Shown piece after piece: positions 45,776-55,643 of a DNA stretch of 64,000 nucleotides. The position numbers were made by a program, and so were the translations under genes. Source of the stretch: Synechococcus sp. BO 8801 (GTDB lineage: Bacteria; Cyanobacteriota; Cyanobacteriia; PCC-6307; Cyanobiaceae); the NCBI RefSeq assembly GCF_002252675.1, contig NZ_NQKY01000009.1:1-64000 (forward strand), in the 5' to 3' direction. A model generated the notes under the pieces. The model saw nothing but the letters and a program-made list of their open reading frames with translations, was not told where the DNA came from and ran no database searches. Numbering within the stretch: the stretch's first letter is position 1; the number at the start of each line of letters is the position of its first letter.

Positions 45776-47044
45776 ATGGCACTTCCGAACCTCTGGAGGC
45801 TCTACAACCTTCGCTCCTCGCCCTTTTTCCAGGCCACCCTCCGCCAGGACTCGGAGGCCACGCCCCTCAGCCTGTTCGTGGGGCGCCAGGACGAGCGGCA
45901 GCGGCTGCTCAACGCCATCGGTGGCTCCCGCAGTTCCCGTCAGGCGGTGGCGGGGCGGCCTGGTATCGGCAAGACCACCCTGGTGCAGGCCGCCAAGGCC
46001 GACGCCCTGGCCGCCGGCTACTGGACCTCAGCCGAGATCATCCCGATCACCGCGGATCTGACCAGTGAGGATCTGATCGGCCAACTGCTCGCCGGCGCCT
46101 TTGATGCCGTGCTCGCCTCCTGCCCGCAGGCGAGCGGACCCGCCGTGGAGGCTGCGCAGCAGTTGGTGCGCACCATCCGTCTGCGCGGTGGTGGCTTCAC
46201 GGTGTCGGCCGCCGGCTTTGGGGCGGGCGGCACCAGCACCCAGGCGGTCTCCTCGCCCCCTGGGGCCCTGCTGCTTGATGGACCCAGGGTTTTGCGCGAT
46301 CTGCTGGCCTTCGCGCTGGAGCAGGGCGCCTCCGGTGTGGTGCTGCACCTCAACAATCTCGAGAACCTCAGTGAGGCCGATGCCACCCGTGCTGCCGATC
46401 TGCTGCGCAGCATCCGCGACCAGGCCCTGTTGCTCGATGGCCTGCACTTGATCGTGGTGGGCACCACCGATGCCGTCCGCATCGTGGTGCAGAGCCACAC
46501 CCAGGTGCGCTCGGTGTTCAGCGATCCGGTGGTGCTCGAACCCCTGGAGCCGCAGGAGGTTCACCAGTTGCTGGAGGCGCGCTACCGATCCCTGCGACTG
46601 GAACCGAGCCTGCCGGTGCAGGCGCCCGTGCAGGGTGCGGTGATCGATGCGTTGCATGAGCTGTTCCGAGGCGATCTGCGCGGATTGCTCAAGGCCTTGG
46701 AGGACGGCATCTCTGCCCTGCTCGGTCTGACCGGCGACGGTGAGGGCCCCCAGCCGATTGACCTGGCCGACCTCACCCTCGTGCTGAGCCGTCGCTACAG
46801 ACTGGAATTGCTGGACCAGCTCGGCACCACCCTCTGGCAACGGTTGGAAGCCTGGGGCGAGCGGGACCTGCAGGCGGTGCTGACCCAGGCCGACCTGGTG
46901 AAGCTCTGGGGGATCAAGCAGCCCTCGGTGTCCCAGACGTTGCAGCAACTGGTGCATTCGGGTGCCGCGGACGTGCTGCCACGCCGGGGAGGGGAACCGC
47001 TTCAGTACCTGCTGACCGGCGCGACGCGGCTGGCCCTCAGCTGA
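45776..47044 (+). CDS. P-loop ATPase with C-terminal winged helix, flanked by four-box repeats
   Basis: 422 aa from the ATG at 45776 (MALPNLWRLYNLRSSPFFQ); the frame extends 26 codons upstream through the repeat and is discounted. Segments in order: N-terminal WRLYNLRSSPFFQ, FVGRQDERQRLL, Walker A AGRPGIGKTTL (59-69), the place of Walker B taken by VVLHLNNLE (188-196), sensor-like LIVVGTTDA (225-233), then a winged helix (about 362-422) with TQADLVKLWGIKQPSVSQTLQQLV. The layout resembles ORC/Cdc6-like or STAND ATPases that bind DNA. It lies between the core genes for the helicase and purB, with nothing but the two repeats around it. Function unknown. Confidence 0.85.
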   Translation: MALPNLWRLYNLRSSPFFQATLRQDSEATPLSLFVGRQDERQRLLNAIGGSRSSRQAVAGRPGIGKTTLVQAAKADALAAGYWTSAEIIPITADLTSEDLIGQLLAGAFDAVLASCPQASGPAVEAAQQLVRTIRLRGGGFTVSAAGFGAGGTSTQAVSSPPGALLLDGPRVLRDLLAFALEQGASGVVLHLNNLENLSEADATRAADLLRSIRDQALLLDGLHLIVVGTTDAVRIVVQSHTQVRSVFSDPVVLEPLEPQEVHQLLEARYRSLRLEPSLPVQAPVQGAVIDALHELFRGDLRGLLKALEDGISALLGLTGDGEGPQPIDLADLTLVLSRRYRLELLDQLGTTLWQRLEAWGERDLQAVLTQADLVKLWGIKQPSVSQTLQQLVHSGAADVLPRRGGEPLQYLLTGATRLALS

Positions 47045-47052
47045 AGGGCGAC

Positions 47053-47112
47053 GTATTGGCTGATCGGCCAATACCGGCGACGTATTGGCTGTTGGCAGCC
47101 ACCAGCCAATAC
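47053..47112 (+). repeat. Right copy of the four-box palindromic repeat
   Basis: GTATTGGC (47053-47060), 6 bases, GCCAATAC (47067-47074), 7 bases, GTATTGGC (47082-47089), 15 bases, GCCAATAC (47105-47112). It begins eight bases after the ATPase stop and ends 25 bases before the purB stop. The order of spacers is the same as on the left, so the two 60-bp units are in direct orientation. Confidence 0.92.
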
Positions 47113-47137
47113 CCCACCTGCTCGCCGCCCGCCCCCC

Positions 47138-48433
47138 TCAGATCCTCAGCCGCTCCCAGATCACGTCCAGATTCGCCCGGTGCAGGTCGGTGGCGAAGCA
47201 GGCCTCCAGCTGCTCGGGGCCCAGGTGGTCCGTCACCGCCGGATCGCCCGCCAGGTTGGCGCGGAAGTCGCCGCCCTCGGTGTTCCAGGCGGCGTGGGCG
47301 TGGCGCTGCACGATCCGGTAGGCCTCCTCCCGGCTCAGCCCCGCCTCCACCAGGGCCAGCAGCACCCGCTGGCTGAACACGACGCCGCCGTAGACGTTCA
47401 TGTTGCGGGCCATGTTCTCGGGGTAGACCCCCAGCCCTTCGACCACGGCGGTCATCTCCCGCAGCATGAAGTGCAGGGTGACCGAGCAGTCGGGCAGCAT
47501 CATCCGCTCCACCGAGCTGTGGCTGATGTCGCGCTCGTGCCAGAGGGCCACGTTCTCCAGCGCGGCCACGGTGTAGCTGCGCAGCACCCGGGCCAGGCCG
47601 CTGATGCGTTCGCTGCGGATCGGGTTGCGCTTGTGGGGCATGGCCGAGCTGCCCTTCTGGCCCTTGGCGAAGTTCTCCTCCACCTCCAGCACGTCGGAGC
47701 GCTGCAGGTTGCGGATCTCGGTGGAGAAGCGCTCCAGGGAGGTGCCCACCAGGGCCAGGGTCTGGACGTACTCGGCATGGCGGTCGCGGCCGATCACCTG
47801 GGTGCTGGCGGTGTCGGGCTCCAGGCCCAGCAGCCGGCAGGTGATCGCCTCCACCTCGGGGTCGGTGTTGGCGTAGGTGCCCATGGCGCCGCTGATCTGG
47901 CCCACGGCCACCACCCGCTCCAGCCGCTCCAGCCGCTCCCGGTTGCGCTCGGTCTCGGCCAGCCAGCCGGCCACCTTGAAGCCGAAGGTGATCGGCTCGC
48001 CGTGGATGGCGTGGGAGCGGCCGATCATCACCGTGTCCTTGTGGGCCCGGGCCAGCCGGCGCAGGGCGTCGGCCAGGCCATCGAGCTCGGTGCGCAGCAG
48101 GGCCACCGAGGCCTTCAGCTGCAGGGCCAGGCCGGTGTCCAGCACGTCGGAGCTGGTCATGCCCACGTGGATGTAGCGGCCCGCATCACCGACGTGCTCG
48201 TTGACGTTGGTGAGGAAGGCGATGACGTCGTGGCGCACTTCCGCCTCGATCTCCAGGATCCGCGGCACCTCGAAGGCCGCCTTCTCGCGGATCGTGGCCA
48301 GCGCCTCGGCGGGCACCCGGCCCAGCTCCACGTTGGCGGCGGTGGCGGCGATCTCCACCTCAAGCCAGCTCTGGAACTTCGCTTCCTCGCTCCAGAGGCG
48401 GCCCATTTCGGGCAGGGTGTAACGCTCGATCAA
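47138..48433 (-). CDS. purB: Adenylosuccinate lyase
   Basis: 431 aa from a TTG at 48433 (reads MIERYTLPEMGRLWSEE). Family signatures are HVGMTSSDVLDTGLALQL, GRSHAIHGEPITFGFKVAGW, GQISGAMGTYANTDP and the catalytic flexible loop KGQKGSSAMPHKRNPIRSE, with ERDISHSSVERMMLPD after it. It acts twice in purine synthesis (SAICAR to AICAR and adenylosuccinate to AMP). It converges on the ATPase unit. Confidence 0.96.
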   Translation of the reverse strand: MIERYTLPEMGRLWSEEAKFQSWLEVEIAATAANVELGRVPAEALATIREKAAFEVPRILEIEAEVRHDVIAFLTNVNEHVGDAGRYIHVGMTSSDVLDTGLALQLKASVALLRTELDGLADALRRLARAHKDTVMIGRSHAIHGEPITFGFKVAGWLAETERNRERLERLERVVAVGQISGAMGTYANTDPEVEAITCRLLGLEPDTASTQVIGRDRHAEYVQTLALVGTSLERFSTEIRNLQRSDVLEVEENFAKGQKGSSAMPHKRNPIRSERISGLARVLRSYTVAALENVALWHERDISHSSVERMMLPDCSVTLHFMLREMTAVVEGLGVYPENMARNMNVYGGVVFSQRVLLALVEAGLSREEAYRIVQRHAHAAWNTEGGDFRANLAGDPAVTDHLGPEQLEACFATDLHRANLDVIWERLRI

Positions 48434-48485
48434 GGGCCGGGCGGTGGCGAACGATCCACCAACCTATCGAGCCGCCCTTACCGGC

Positions 48486-48680
48486 TCAGGCGGCGGCGGT
48501 GAGGCGGCGGTAGGGCAGCTCCAGGTGCACCATCGACCCCCAGGCCTGCTGTCGCACCCAGCAACGGGTGCCGCGGCGCCGGATCAGCTGGAAGGGGGGC
48601 AGATCCTCCGGATGGTCCCGCAACCGCACGAAGCTTCCCGGGTGGAGCAGCTCCACCACGTTGGATCTGTTGGCAGCCAT
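48486..48680 (-). CDS. Small conserved hypothetical protein (64 aa)
   Basis: 64 aa from the ATG at 48680 (MAANRSNVVELLHPGSFVRLRDHPEDLPPFQ); an ATG at 48698 would add six residues. It is soluble, with a strand-rich pattern (GTRCWVRQQAWGSMVHLELPYRRL) like a small SH3-like barrel. It lies between purB, on the same strand, and tlyA, divergent. Function unknown, though the neat fit between neighbours supports it as a gene. Confidence 0.65.
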   Translation of the reverse strand: MAANRSNVVELLHPGSFVRLRDHPEDLPPFQLIRRRGTRCWVRQQAWGSMVHLELPYRRLTAAA

Positions 48681-48839
48681 GGATCCGGGGGCAGCCATGG
48701 GAGGGAACCGGGAAAAGACTGGAGCCATCCTGCGACTGTTCCGCGCCGAACCGTCTGCCCATCGGTTTTTGTTCGGTTTGGGTCGCTGTTCGGTGACAAC
48801 ATGCCGGTGGAGCGGCAGGACCCATGGCCGAAAAGCAGC

Positions 48840-49670
48840 ATGGCCCGTAAGCAGCGGCTCGATCGCCGGCTGGTGGATCTGGGCCTGGTGGCCAGCCGCC
48901 AGCAGGCCCAGCAGCTGATCCGCGCCGGCCGGGTGCGCGGGGGTGGCGAGGTGCTCGACAAGCCCGGCACCGAGGTGGCCGACTCCCTGCCGCTGGAGGT
49001 GGAGCAGCCCCCCCGGTACGTCTCCCGGGGGGGCGAGAAGCTGGAGGGGGCCCTTTCGGCCCTGCCGATCCGGGTGGAGGGCCGGGTGTGCCTCGACGGC
49101 GGCATCTCCACCGGCGGCTTCACCGATTGCCTGCTGCAGCACGGGGCCGTGCGGGTGTACGGGATCGATGTGGGCTACGGCCAGACGGCCTGGAGCCTGC
49201 GCACGGATGAACGGGTGGTGCTGCGGGAGCGCACCAACCTGCGCCACCTCACCCCGGAGCTGCTCTATGGCGACGGCGATGCCTGGCCCGACCTGGCCGT
49301 GGCCGATGTGTCGTTCATTTCCCTCACCCGGGTGCTGCCGGCCCTGCGGGCCCTGCTGACGGGGGCGGGTGAGGCGCTGCTGCTGGTCAAGCCCCAGTTC
49401 GAGGTGGGCCGCCAGCGGGTGGGCAAGGGGGGAGTGGTGCGGGATCCGGCGGCCCACGCCGATGCCATCGCCACCGTGATCACGGCGGCAAGGGAACTGG
49501 ACTGGCACCCGGCAGGGCTGGTGGCTTCACCCCTGACCGGGCCCGCCGGCAACCACGAATACCTGCTCTGGCTGGTGCCCCCCGGGGAGGGCGCCGAGCT
49601 CGCCTCCGATGGCATGGACTGGCCCGAAAGGATCGCAGCCCTGGTGAAGGACACCCTGGCCGGGGCCTGA
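48840..49670 (+). CDS. tlyA: TlyA family rRNA methyltransferase / hemolysin A-like protein
   Basis: 276 aa from the ATG at 48840 (MARKQRLDRRLVDLGLVASRQQAQQLI). An N-terminal S4 RNA-binding domain (5-65) is followed by a FtsJ-like methyltransferase domain with PRYVSRGGEKLEGAL, CLDGGISTGGFTDCLLQ (SAM loop), VYGIDVGYGQ and LLLVKPQFEVG. TlyA adds 2'-O-methyl groups to cytidines in rRNA. It converges on glnB. Confidence 0.93.
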   Translation: MARKQRLDRRLVDLGLVASRQQAQQLIRAGRVRGGGEVLDKPGTEVADSLPLEVEQPPRYVSRGGEKLEGALSALPIRVEGRVCLDGGISTGGFTDCLLQHGAVRVYGIDVGYGQTAWSLRTDERVVLRERTNLRHLTPELLYGDGDAWPDLAVADVSFISLTRVLPALRALLTGAGEALLLVKPQFEVGRQRVGKGGVVRDPAAHADAIATVITAARELDWHPAGLVASPLTGPAGNHEYLLWLVPPGEGAELASDGMDWPERIAALVKDTLAGA

Positions 49671-49709
49671 GGGGCCCACGGCCAGGGTCAGGGAGGCAGG
49701 GGCGGGGGC

Positions 49710-50160
<451 letters not shown>

Positions 50161-50229
50161 GCGAGCTCCGGGGCGCTGACGGGCGGCCGGGGCCCTTGAC
50201 GTGGGCTCCGCGCCATGGGCCAGCTCCTG

Positions 50230-50235
50230 TACGGT
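50230..50235 (+). promoter_or_regulatory. Putative -10 element of queF
   Basis: TACGGT, followed by CAAAA, lies 28 bases before the queF ATG at 50264. It matches the rpiA element. The NtcA box at 50147-50160 is about 70 bases upstream and belongs to glnB on the other strand. Confidence 0.35.
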
Positions 50236-50263
50236 CAAAAACCGTCTCCCAGTCCTGCTGACC

Positions 50264-50680
50264 ATGGCTTCCGGTGTCGCCGACCAGCCCCAGACCGTGA
50301 CCCCCCTGTACGGGGAGCGGGCCATCGCCGAGGCCCAGCTGATCTGCTTCGCCAATCCCCGCGAGGGTCGCGCCTACGAGGTGTCCATCGAACTGCCGGA
50401 GTTCACCTGCACCTGCCCCTTCTCCGGCTATCCCGATTTCGCCGTCCTGCGGCTGCTGTATCAGCCCGGCCCCCGGGTGCTGGAACTCAAGGCCCTCAAG
50501 CTCTACGTCAACAGCTACCGCCATCGCTCCATCTCCCACGAGGAGGCGGCCAACCGGATCCTCGATGACCTGGTGGCCGCCTGCGATCCCCTCTGGATGC
50601 AGCTGGAGGCCGATTTCAACCCCCGCGGCAACGTCCACACCGTGGTGCGGGTCAGCCACGGCGAGCGCCGGCCCTGCTGA
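50264..50680 (+). CDS. queF: NADPH-dependent 7-cyano-7-deazaguanine reductase
   Basis: 138 aa from the ATG at 50264. The active-site Cys lies in [14 protein letters not shown], followed by the QueF motif [27 protein letters not shown], and the fold ends with [11 protein letters not shown]. It is the short, single-domain type. It reduces preQ0 to preQ1 in queuosine synthesis. It diverges from glnB and converges on ccs1 with a one-base gap. Confidence 0.95.
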   Translation: MASGVADQPQTVTPLYGERAIAEAQLICFANPREGRAYEVSIELPEFTCTCPFSGYPDFAVLRLLYQPGPRVLELKALKLYVNSYRHRSISHEEAANRILDDLVAACDPLWMQLEADFNPRGNVHTVVRVSHGERRPC

Positions 50681-50681
50681 G

Positions 50682-52001
50682 TCAGGGCTGGGGTTCCAGC
50701 CGCTGCAGCAGCGCCGGCAGCTCGGCGGCGAAGGCCGTGAGGTTGCGGTTGCAGAGGCCCGCCACGTGCAGCCGGCCGCCGGGCCCATCGGCGATGGCCC
50801 AGAGCTGCCGGGTGGCCACCAGGCTCAGGGCACCGCCCGCCAGGGCGATGGCGAAGCCGGTGTACACCAGGGGAACGCCGGGATCCCGTTTGAACAGGAT
50901 GCCGCTGGCGGGCAGCACGCTCGCCACCCGGATCGGCAGACCCTTCACCTCCTGGGCCTCGCCGCCGGGCACCAGCTGGGCCAGGGCCACGCCATCGGGG
51001 CCGAACACCTGCACCGGCCCCTGTTCGCTGGTGAGGCTCAGCAGCACCGGCTCGGTGCCATCGGGGCGGGTGGGCAGCACCAGCCCCCAGAGCTGGTCGC
51101 CCAGCTGGGGGAAGGTCTGCAGCGGCAGCTCCAGCACCGGACTGCGGCCCAGCTGCAGGCTGATCGTCGCCAGGGACCAGTCGGCCTGATAAAGCGTCAT
51201 GCCCCGGTAGCGCAGGGGGTGGTTGACGCTGATGGCGGCTTCGGTGGTGGTGGCCGCATCGCCGGGGGTGATCAGCCGCAGGTTGGAGGAGAACTGCTCC
51301 GGCCGGCCGGCGGGATCACGCTGGATGCGGAAGTCGTCGAGGGCCAGGGTCACCTGGGTGCTGCCGCGGCTGTCGAGCAGCTCCAGCTCCCGACCCGGGG
51401 CCAGGAAGCGCTCCAGCCGCTGGCCCCCCAGGGCGCCCCAGGCCGCCCCCACCATCAGCACCACCATGCCGGCATGGACCAGCAGGGGACCCACCCGTCC
51501 GAGCACCCCCCGGCGGGCCGCCAGGCGGTCGTCCTGGCGATGGATCTGCCAGCCCGAACCGCGCAGTTCGGCCTCCAGCCGCCCGAGGCCGGCGACGGGC
51601 TCGGCGGTGACGAGGGTTTCGGCCACGCTCAGCTTGCTGAGCTGGCGGGGGCTGCGGTAGTCGATCCAGCGCAGGGAGGCCTGCAGGGCGGGCCACTGGC
51701 GGCGCCAGCTGCACAGGATCAGCGACAGGCCCAGCCAGGCGAGCAGGGCCAGGAACCAGCCACTGGAATAGACGTGATCCAGCTGCAGCTGCAGCACCCC
51801 ATCCCCGTGCAGCAGCCCCAGCCAGGGGGTGGGGTCGTAGAGCTGGTGGTAGAAGGCGGCCTCCTCCTTCTGGGGAATGGCCGTGCCGATGCCGCTGGCG
51901 ATGGCGATGACCAACAGCAGGCCGATCGCCAGGCGCAGGTCGGAGATCCAGGCGGCCAGGCGCTGCAGGGGGCGCCAGGGTGAGGCTGCCGTGCCGCTCA
52001 T
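50682..52001 (-). CDS. ccs1: Cytochrome c biogenesis protein Ccs1 (ResB)
   Basis: 439 aa from the ATG at 52001 ([27 protein letters not shown]). Three N-terminal membrane segments, a large lumenal domain (about 185-370) and a C-terminal segment match System II ResB/Ccs1; the conserved [20 protein letters not shown] and [11 protein letters not shown] stretches are present. It works with CcsA in haem attachment to cytochrome c on the lumenal side. Its start overlaps the ccdA stop by four bases. Confidence 0.92.
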   Translation of the reverse strand: MSGTAASPWRPLQRLAAWISDLRLAIGLLLVIAIASGIGTAIPQKEEAAFYHQLYDPTPWLGLLHGDGVLQLQLDHVYSSGWFLALLAWLGLSLILCSWRRQWPALQASLRWIDYRSPRQLSKLSVAETLVTAEPVAGLGRLEAELRGSGWQIHRQDDRLAARRGVLGRVGPLLVHAGMVVLMVGAAWGALGGQRLERFLAPGRELELLDSRGSTQVTLALDDFRIQRDPAGRPEQFSSNLRLITPGDAATTTEAAISVNHPLRYRGMTLYQADWSLATISLQLGRSPVLELPLQTFPQLGDQLWGLVLPTRPDGTEPVLLSLTSEQGPVQVFGPDGVALAQLVPGGEAQEVKGLPIRVASVLPASGILFKRDPGVPLVYTGFAIALAGGALSLVATRQLWAIADGPGGRLHVAGLCNRNLTAFAAELPALLQRLEPQP

Positions 52002-52726
52002 GGCAGCACCGACAGCAGGGTGAGGCCGCCGCTGGCGAGCAGCACCACGCCGCTGATCGGCGGCACCCACTGGCCCAGGCGGCGCAGCTGGAGCAGTCCG
52101 GGCAGGGAGGCGGCCACCGTGCCGGCCAGCAGCAGGGGCATCACCTGGCCGGCACCGAAGCTGGTGAGCAGCGCCATGCCCACCAGTGGCTTGCCGGCCT
52201 GGGCCATCCAGGCCAGCAGCACGGCCAGCACCGGGGTGGTGCAGGGGGTGGCGGCCAGGCCGAAGGCCAGGCCGGCCGCCAGCGGGGCCAGAGGAGCCGG
52301 CACCCGCCGCCGCCAGCGCTCGGGGTCGGGCCCGGCCGGCAACGGCAACCGCAGCAGGCCCAGCAGGTTGAGGCCCATGACCACGGCCACGACGGCCACC
52401 AGCAGCGGCAGCTGGCCGGGGATGCGGCCGTAGAGGCGGCCCATCAGGCCACTGGCCAGGCCGAGCAGCACCAGGGCCGCCACGATGCCGGCCGCGAAGC
52501 TGGCGCTGCGCTGCCAGGGGGGACGCCCCTGGTCCTCAGTGCCGAAGCCGGCCAGGTAGGCCAGGGTGACGGGCAGCAGCGAGAGGGAGCAGGGGCCGAG
52601 GCTGGTGAGCAGGCCGCCGCTGAACACCACCGCCAGGGTCAGGGGGCCGGGGTGGGCCAGGGAACCCTGGAGCAGCAGTTCGCTGCTGCGGGCCCAGTCG
52701 GCGAACGGCAGCCCGGGGCTGAACAT
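51998..52726 (-). CDS. ccdA: Cytochrome c biogenesis thiol transporter CcdA
   Basis: 242 aa with six hydrophobic segments. The redox-active Cys pair lies in [11 protein letters not shown] and [12 protein letters not shown], as in CcdA/DsbD-type thiol transporters. It carries reducing equivalents across the membrane so apocytochrome Cys residues stay reduced. It is cotranscribed with ccs1, as usual in cyanobacteria. Confidence 0.93.
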   Translation of the reverse strand: MFSPGLPFADWARSSELLLQGSLAHPGPLTLAVVFSGGLLTSLGPCSLSLLPVTLAYLAGFGTEDQGRPPWQRSASFAAGIVAALVLLGLASGLMGRLYGRIPGQLPLLVAVVAVVMGLNLLGLLRLPLPAGPDPERWRRRVPAPLAPLAAGLAFGLAATPCTTPVLAVLLAWMAQAGKPLVGMALLTSFGAGQVMPLLLAGTVAASLPGLLQLRRLGQWVPPISGVVLLASGGLTLLSVLP

Positions 52727-52751
52727 GGCCGATCCAGATTTTCAGCAGGGC

Positions 52752-53978
52752 TCAGCCTATCGGGGCAGGCCGGGGGGCCCGCCGGCGGGGCCGGACCGGC
52801 TCGAGTCCGGAGGACTCCAGGGAGCAGCGCAGCAGCAGGCCCGCCAGGAACAGGCTGCTGAGCAGGGAGTTGCCGCCGTAGCTGATCATCGGCAGGGGAA
52901 GGCCGGTGGTGGGCATCGAGCCGCTGGCCACGGCGATGTTGAGGATCGACTGGCCCACCAGAAGGGTGGTGCAGCCGATGGCCACCAGGCGGTGCTGATT
53001 GCTCCGGCAGGCCATGGCCACCCGCAGGCCCACGAACCCGAAGATCATCAGGAACATCAGCAGCATCACCGAGCCGACGTAGCCGAACTCCTCGGCGAAG
53101 ACCGCGAAGATGAAGTCGGTGGTCTGGATCGGCAGGTACTGGAGCTTCTGGGTGGAGAGCCCGAAGCCCGAGCCGAGCACGCCCCCCGAACCGATGGCCA
53201 GCAGGCTCTGCACCAGCTGGTAGCCGTCCCCCTGGGCGACGCGCCAGGGGTTGAGGAAGGAGGTGACCCGGTCGAGCTGGTAGGGGTTGATCATGATGCT
53301 GATGCTGCCCAGCACGATCCCGCCGCCCGCGGCCCCCAGCAGCAGCGTCAGGGGCAGGCCGCCGGCCAGGGCCATCAGCCACAGCAGCAGGCCCAGCAGG
53401 GCGGCGGTGCTGAGGTTGGGCTGCTTGAGGATCAGCAGGATCACCACCCCGAAGATGCCGAGCCAGAGCAGTTTCTGGTCGAGGGCGATGCGGCGCCAGT
53501 GGGAGAAGATCACGGCCCCCTGCAGCACGATGAAGGGCTTGATCAGTTCCGAGGGCTGCAGCTGCACCGGGCCGAGCACCAGCCAGCGGCTGGCCCCGTT
53601 GACGGTGGTGCCCACCACCAGGGTGGCGGCCACCATCAGGGCCCCGACCAGAAGGGCCGGCGCGGCCAGGTGCAGCCAGCGGCGCATGGAGGTGCGCATG
53701 CCCAGCCAGAGGAGCCCCCAGCTGGCCACCAGCCAGATGGCCTGGCGCTTGACGTAATAGGCCCCGTCCCCCATCTCCCGCTCGGCCACCCACCAGCTGG
53801 CGGACGTGAGCACCAGCAGGCCCACCAGGCTCCAGAGGGCCACAAGGCCGAGCAGAAGGCGGGCTTCCGCGGGCCACTGCTGCCAGGGCAGCGGCAGGAA
53901 GCCGGCGCCGGGACGGCCGTGGAGCAGGCGGGGTGCTGGGGTGGACAAGGCCGCGGGAGGGTTCCGGGAATGGCCCAT
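52752..53978 (-). CDS. ftsW: SEDS peptidoglycan glycosyltransferase FtsW
   Basis: 408 aa with about ten membrane segments. SEDS motifs present: NGASRWLVLGPVQLQPSELIKP, VILLILKQPNLSTAALL, AVFAEEFGYVGS and PLPMISYGGNSLLSSLFLAG. The protein polymerises glycan strands in septal wall synthesis; FtsW is preferred over RodA from the sequence flavour, but this is not certain. It lies downstream of the apc operon terminator and 25 bases before ccdA. Confidence 0.88.
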   Translation of the reverse strand: MGHSRNPPAALSTPAPRLLHGRPGAGFLPLPWQQWPAEARLLLGLVALWSLVGLLVLTSASWWVAEREMGDGAYYVKRQAIWLVASWGLLWLGMRTSMRRWLHLAAPALLVGALMVAATLVVGTTVNGASRWLVLGPVQLQPSELIKPFIVLQGAVIFSHWRRIALDQKLLWLGIFGVVILLILKQPNLSTAALLGLLLWLMALAGGLPLTLLLGAAGGGIVLGSISIMINPYQLDRVTSFLNPWRVAQGDGYQLVQSLLAIGSGGVLGSGFGLSTQKLQYLPIQTTDFIFAVFAEEFGYVGSVMLLMFLMIFGFVGLRVAMACRSNQHRLVAIGCTTLLVGQSILNIAVASGSMPTTGLPLPMISYGGNSLLSSLFLAGLLLRCSLESSGLEPVRPRRRAPRPAPIG

Positions 53979-54055
53979 TCAGCCGTGACCGGGGTGGGTT
54001 TGTCGAGCCGCGGTGAACAATTCGCCGCCTGCGCCGCTGGCTTCGCTCGAGGGCA

Positions 54056-54082
54056 ACAAAAAAGCCCGGCCATGGGCCGGGC
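54056..54082 (-). terminator. Rho-independent terminator after apcC
   Basis: Arms GCCCGGCC (54064-54071) and GGCCGGGC (54075-54082) with a three-base loop. On the minus strand the stem is followed by six Ts. It ends the apcA-apcB-apcC transcript before ftsW. Confidence 0.88.
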
Positions 54083-54108
54083 GAGTGGGTGGGAACGCCG
54101 TGGCGTCC

Positions 54109-54309
54109 TCAGTTGCCGCAATTCTGCTGACGACGGCCGGTGGCCAGTTCCACCTTCAGGATCCTGCCGCCCTGCTTCATGATCCGCTGCTGCTCGGCGA
54201 ACCAGCTGTGATAGGGCACCCACTTGGTGAAGTAGGTGTTCTGCAGCTCCCTCTGACTGCGCACCTTCTCGGGGCAGGGGATGCAGGCCGTGATCTTGAA
54301 CAGGCGCAT
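54109..54309 (-). CDS. apcC: Phycobilisome core linker Lc (allophycocyanin-associated, 7.8 kDa)
   Basis: 66 aa (MRLFKITACIPCPEKVRSQRE to QQNCGN). This is the small core linker with the CpcD-like fold; FKITACIP and WFAEQQRIMKQGGRILKVE are diagnostic. It caps allophycocyanin discs in the core cylinders. It is the last gene of apcABC, directly before a strong terminator. Confidence 0.96.
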   Translation of the reverse strand: MRLFKITACIPCPEKVRSQRELQNTYFTKWVPYHSWFAEQQRIMKQGGRILKVELATGRRQQNCGN

Positions 54310-54355
54310 GGGTTGATCCTCGGAAAACGTGCCGTGTTGAGGGCGTTGCTGGGGA

Positions 54356-54844
54356 TCAGTTGCCCAGGCCGGAGCTGATGTAGTCGAAGTAGACGCCCAT
54401 CTCACGACCGGCATCGGGGCCGACGAGGGAGGCGGTGGCTTCTTTCATGGCCTGGATCGACTGCACCGTGGCGCCGATGGGCACACCCAGGGAGTTGTAG
54501 GTCTCCTTGAGGCCGTTCAGCACACGCTCGTCGAGGATCGACGTGTCACCGGCCAGCATGGCGTAGGTGGCATAGCGCAGGTAGTAGTCGAGGTCGCGGA
54601 TGCAGGCCGCGTAACGACGGGTGGTGTACATGTTGCCGCCCGGACGGGTGATGTCCGAGTACAGCAGGGCCTTGGCGACGGCTTCTTTGATGATGGCCGA
54701 AGCGTTGGCGCTGATGGTGGCGGCGGCACGCACCCGCAGCTCACCGCTGGCGAAGTACTGCTCGAGGCGGCCCATGGAGCCTCCGTCGAGATAGAGCCCC
54801 TGGACGTCGGCCTGGTTGATGACGTTGGTGATGGCGTCTTGCAT
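54356..54844 (-). CDS. apcB: Allophycocyanin beta subunit
   Basis: 162 aa from the ATG at 54844 ([21 protein letters not shown]). The phycocyanobilin-binding Cys is C81 in [23 protein letters not shown]. The full globin-like phycobiliprotein length is present, ending [10 protein letters not shown]. It pairs with ApcA in the phycobilisome core. It lies 43 bases after apcA. Confidence 0.98.
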   Translation of the reverse strand: MQDAITNVINQADVQGLYLDGGSMGRLEQYFASGELRVRAAATISANASAIIKEAVAKALLYSDITRPGGNMYTTRRYAACIRDLDYYLRYATYAMLAGDTSILDERVLNGLKETYNSLGVPIGATVQSIQAMKEATASLVGPDAGREMGVYFDYISSGLGN

Positions 54845-54887
54845 GGATCCTGGGTTTGATGGCTTTGGACGATAGGGAGGTGAAACC

Positions 54888-55373
54888 TCAGGAGAGGGCG
54901 CCGACCACGTAGTCGAAGTAGAAGCCGGCCTCTTCGGCATCGGAGCCGGTGAGGAGGCCCGTGGCTGCGGTCTTCATCTCGCGCACGGCTTCCGCCATGG
55001 CTTCGAGGGGAGTGCCGAGGGCGCGATACATCTCGCGGGCCCCGATGACGCCGATCTCTTCGATCGGGGTCACATCCCCGGCGACCACGCCGTAGGTGAC
55101 CAGGCGGAGGTAGTAGTCCATGTCGCGCAGGCAGGAAGCCGTCATCTCTTCCCCGTAGGCGTTGCCGCCGGGGGAAACGAGATCGGGGCGCTTCTGGAAA
55201 AGCTGGCCTCCGGCCTGCTTCACGATGCGCTCCCGGCTTTCAGCCAGGACCTGGGCGACGCGCAGACGACGCTGACCTCCTGCCACGAACGACTTGATCT
55301 GGTCAAGTTCGCCAGGGCTGAGGTAGCGGGCTTCGGCGTCCGCGTTGATGATCGAGTTGGAGACGATGCTCAT
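54888..55373 (-). CDS. apcA: Allophycocyanin alpha subunit
   Basis: 161 aa ([22 protein letters not shown]). The chromophore Cys is C81 in [23 protein letters not shown], and the C-terminus [11 protein letters not shown] is typical. It is the first gene of apcABC, with a long 5' region of about 270 bases, as usual for highly expressed, light-regulated apc operons. Confidence 0.98.
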   Translation of the reverse strand: MSIVSNSIINADAEARYLSPGELDQIKSFVAGGQRRLRVAQVLAESRERIVKQAGGQLFQKRPDLVSPGGNAYGEEMTASCLRDMDYYLRLVTYGVVAGDVTPIEEIGVIGAREMYRALGTPLEAMAEAVREMKTAATGLLTGSDAEEAGFYFDYVVGALS

Positions 55374-55643
55374 GCAGTTCTGCCTCGAAACAAGCGGTCA
55401 CCGTGAAGGAGACCGGTATCCGGTGGGTAAGGGTGATCGGCTTGGCCGACCGTCGCATCATTCTGTGGCAAGGGCCGTCGCTCCCATGGCAGCCGGTAAC
55501 AGTTCTTCACGGCGGATCGCCCCGCGAGATCCCTTGGCTTGCAACGGCTTTGGCCGGAGTTGTTATCACCGTCCAAGCGCAGCAATTGTTCATCTTTTGA
55601 GCTTGCCGTCCACGACGTCGCAAGTGCATCGACAGCCCAATCT
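55374..55643 (-). other. apcA upstream region (promoter and leader)
   Basis: About 270 bases between the hairpins downstream of apcE and the apcA start. No gene is seen. It is richer in A and T than the coding parts and should carry the apcABC promoter and a long untranslated leader. No single promoter stands out enough to call. Confidence 0.5.
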
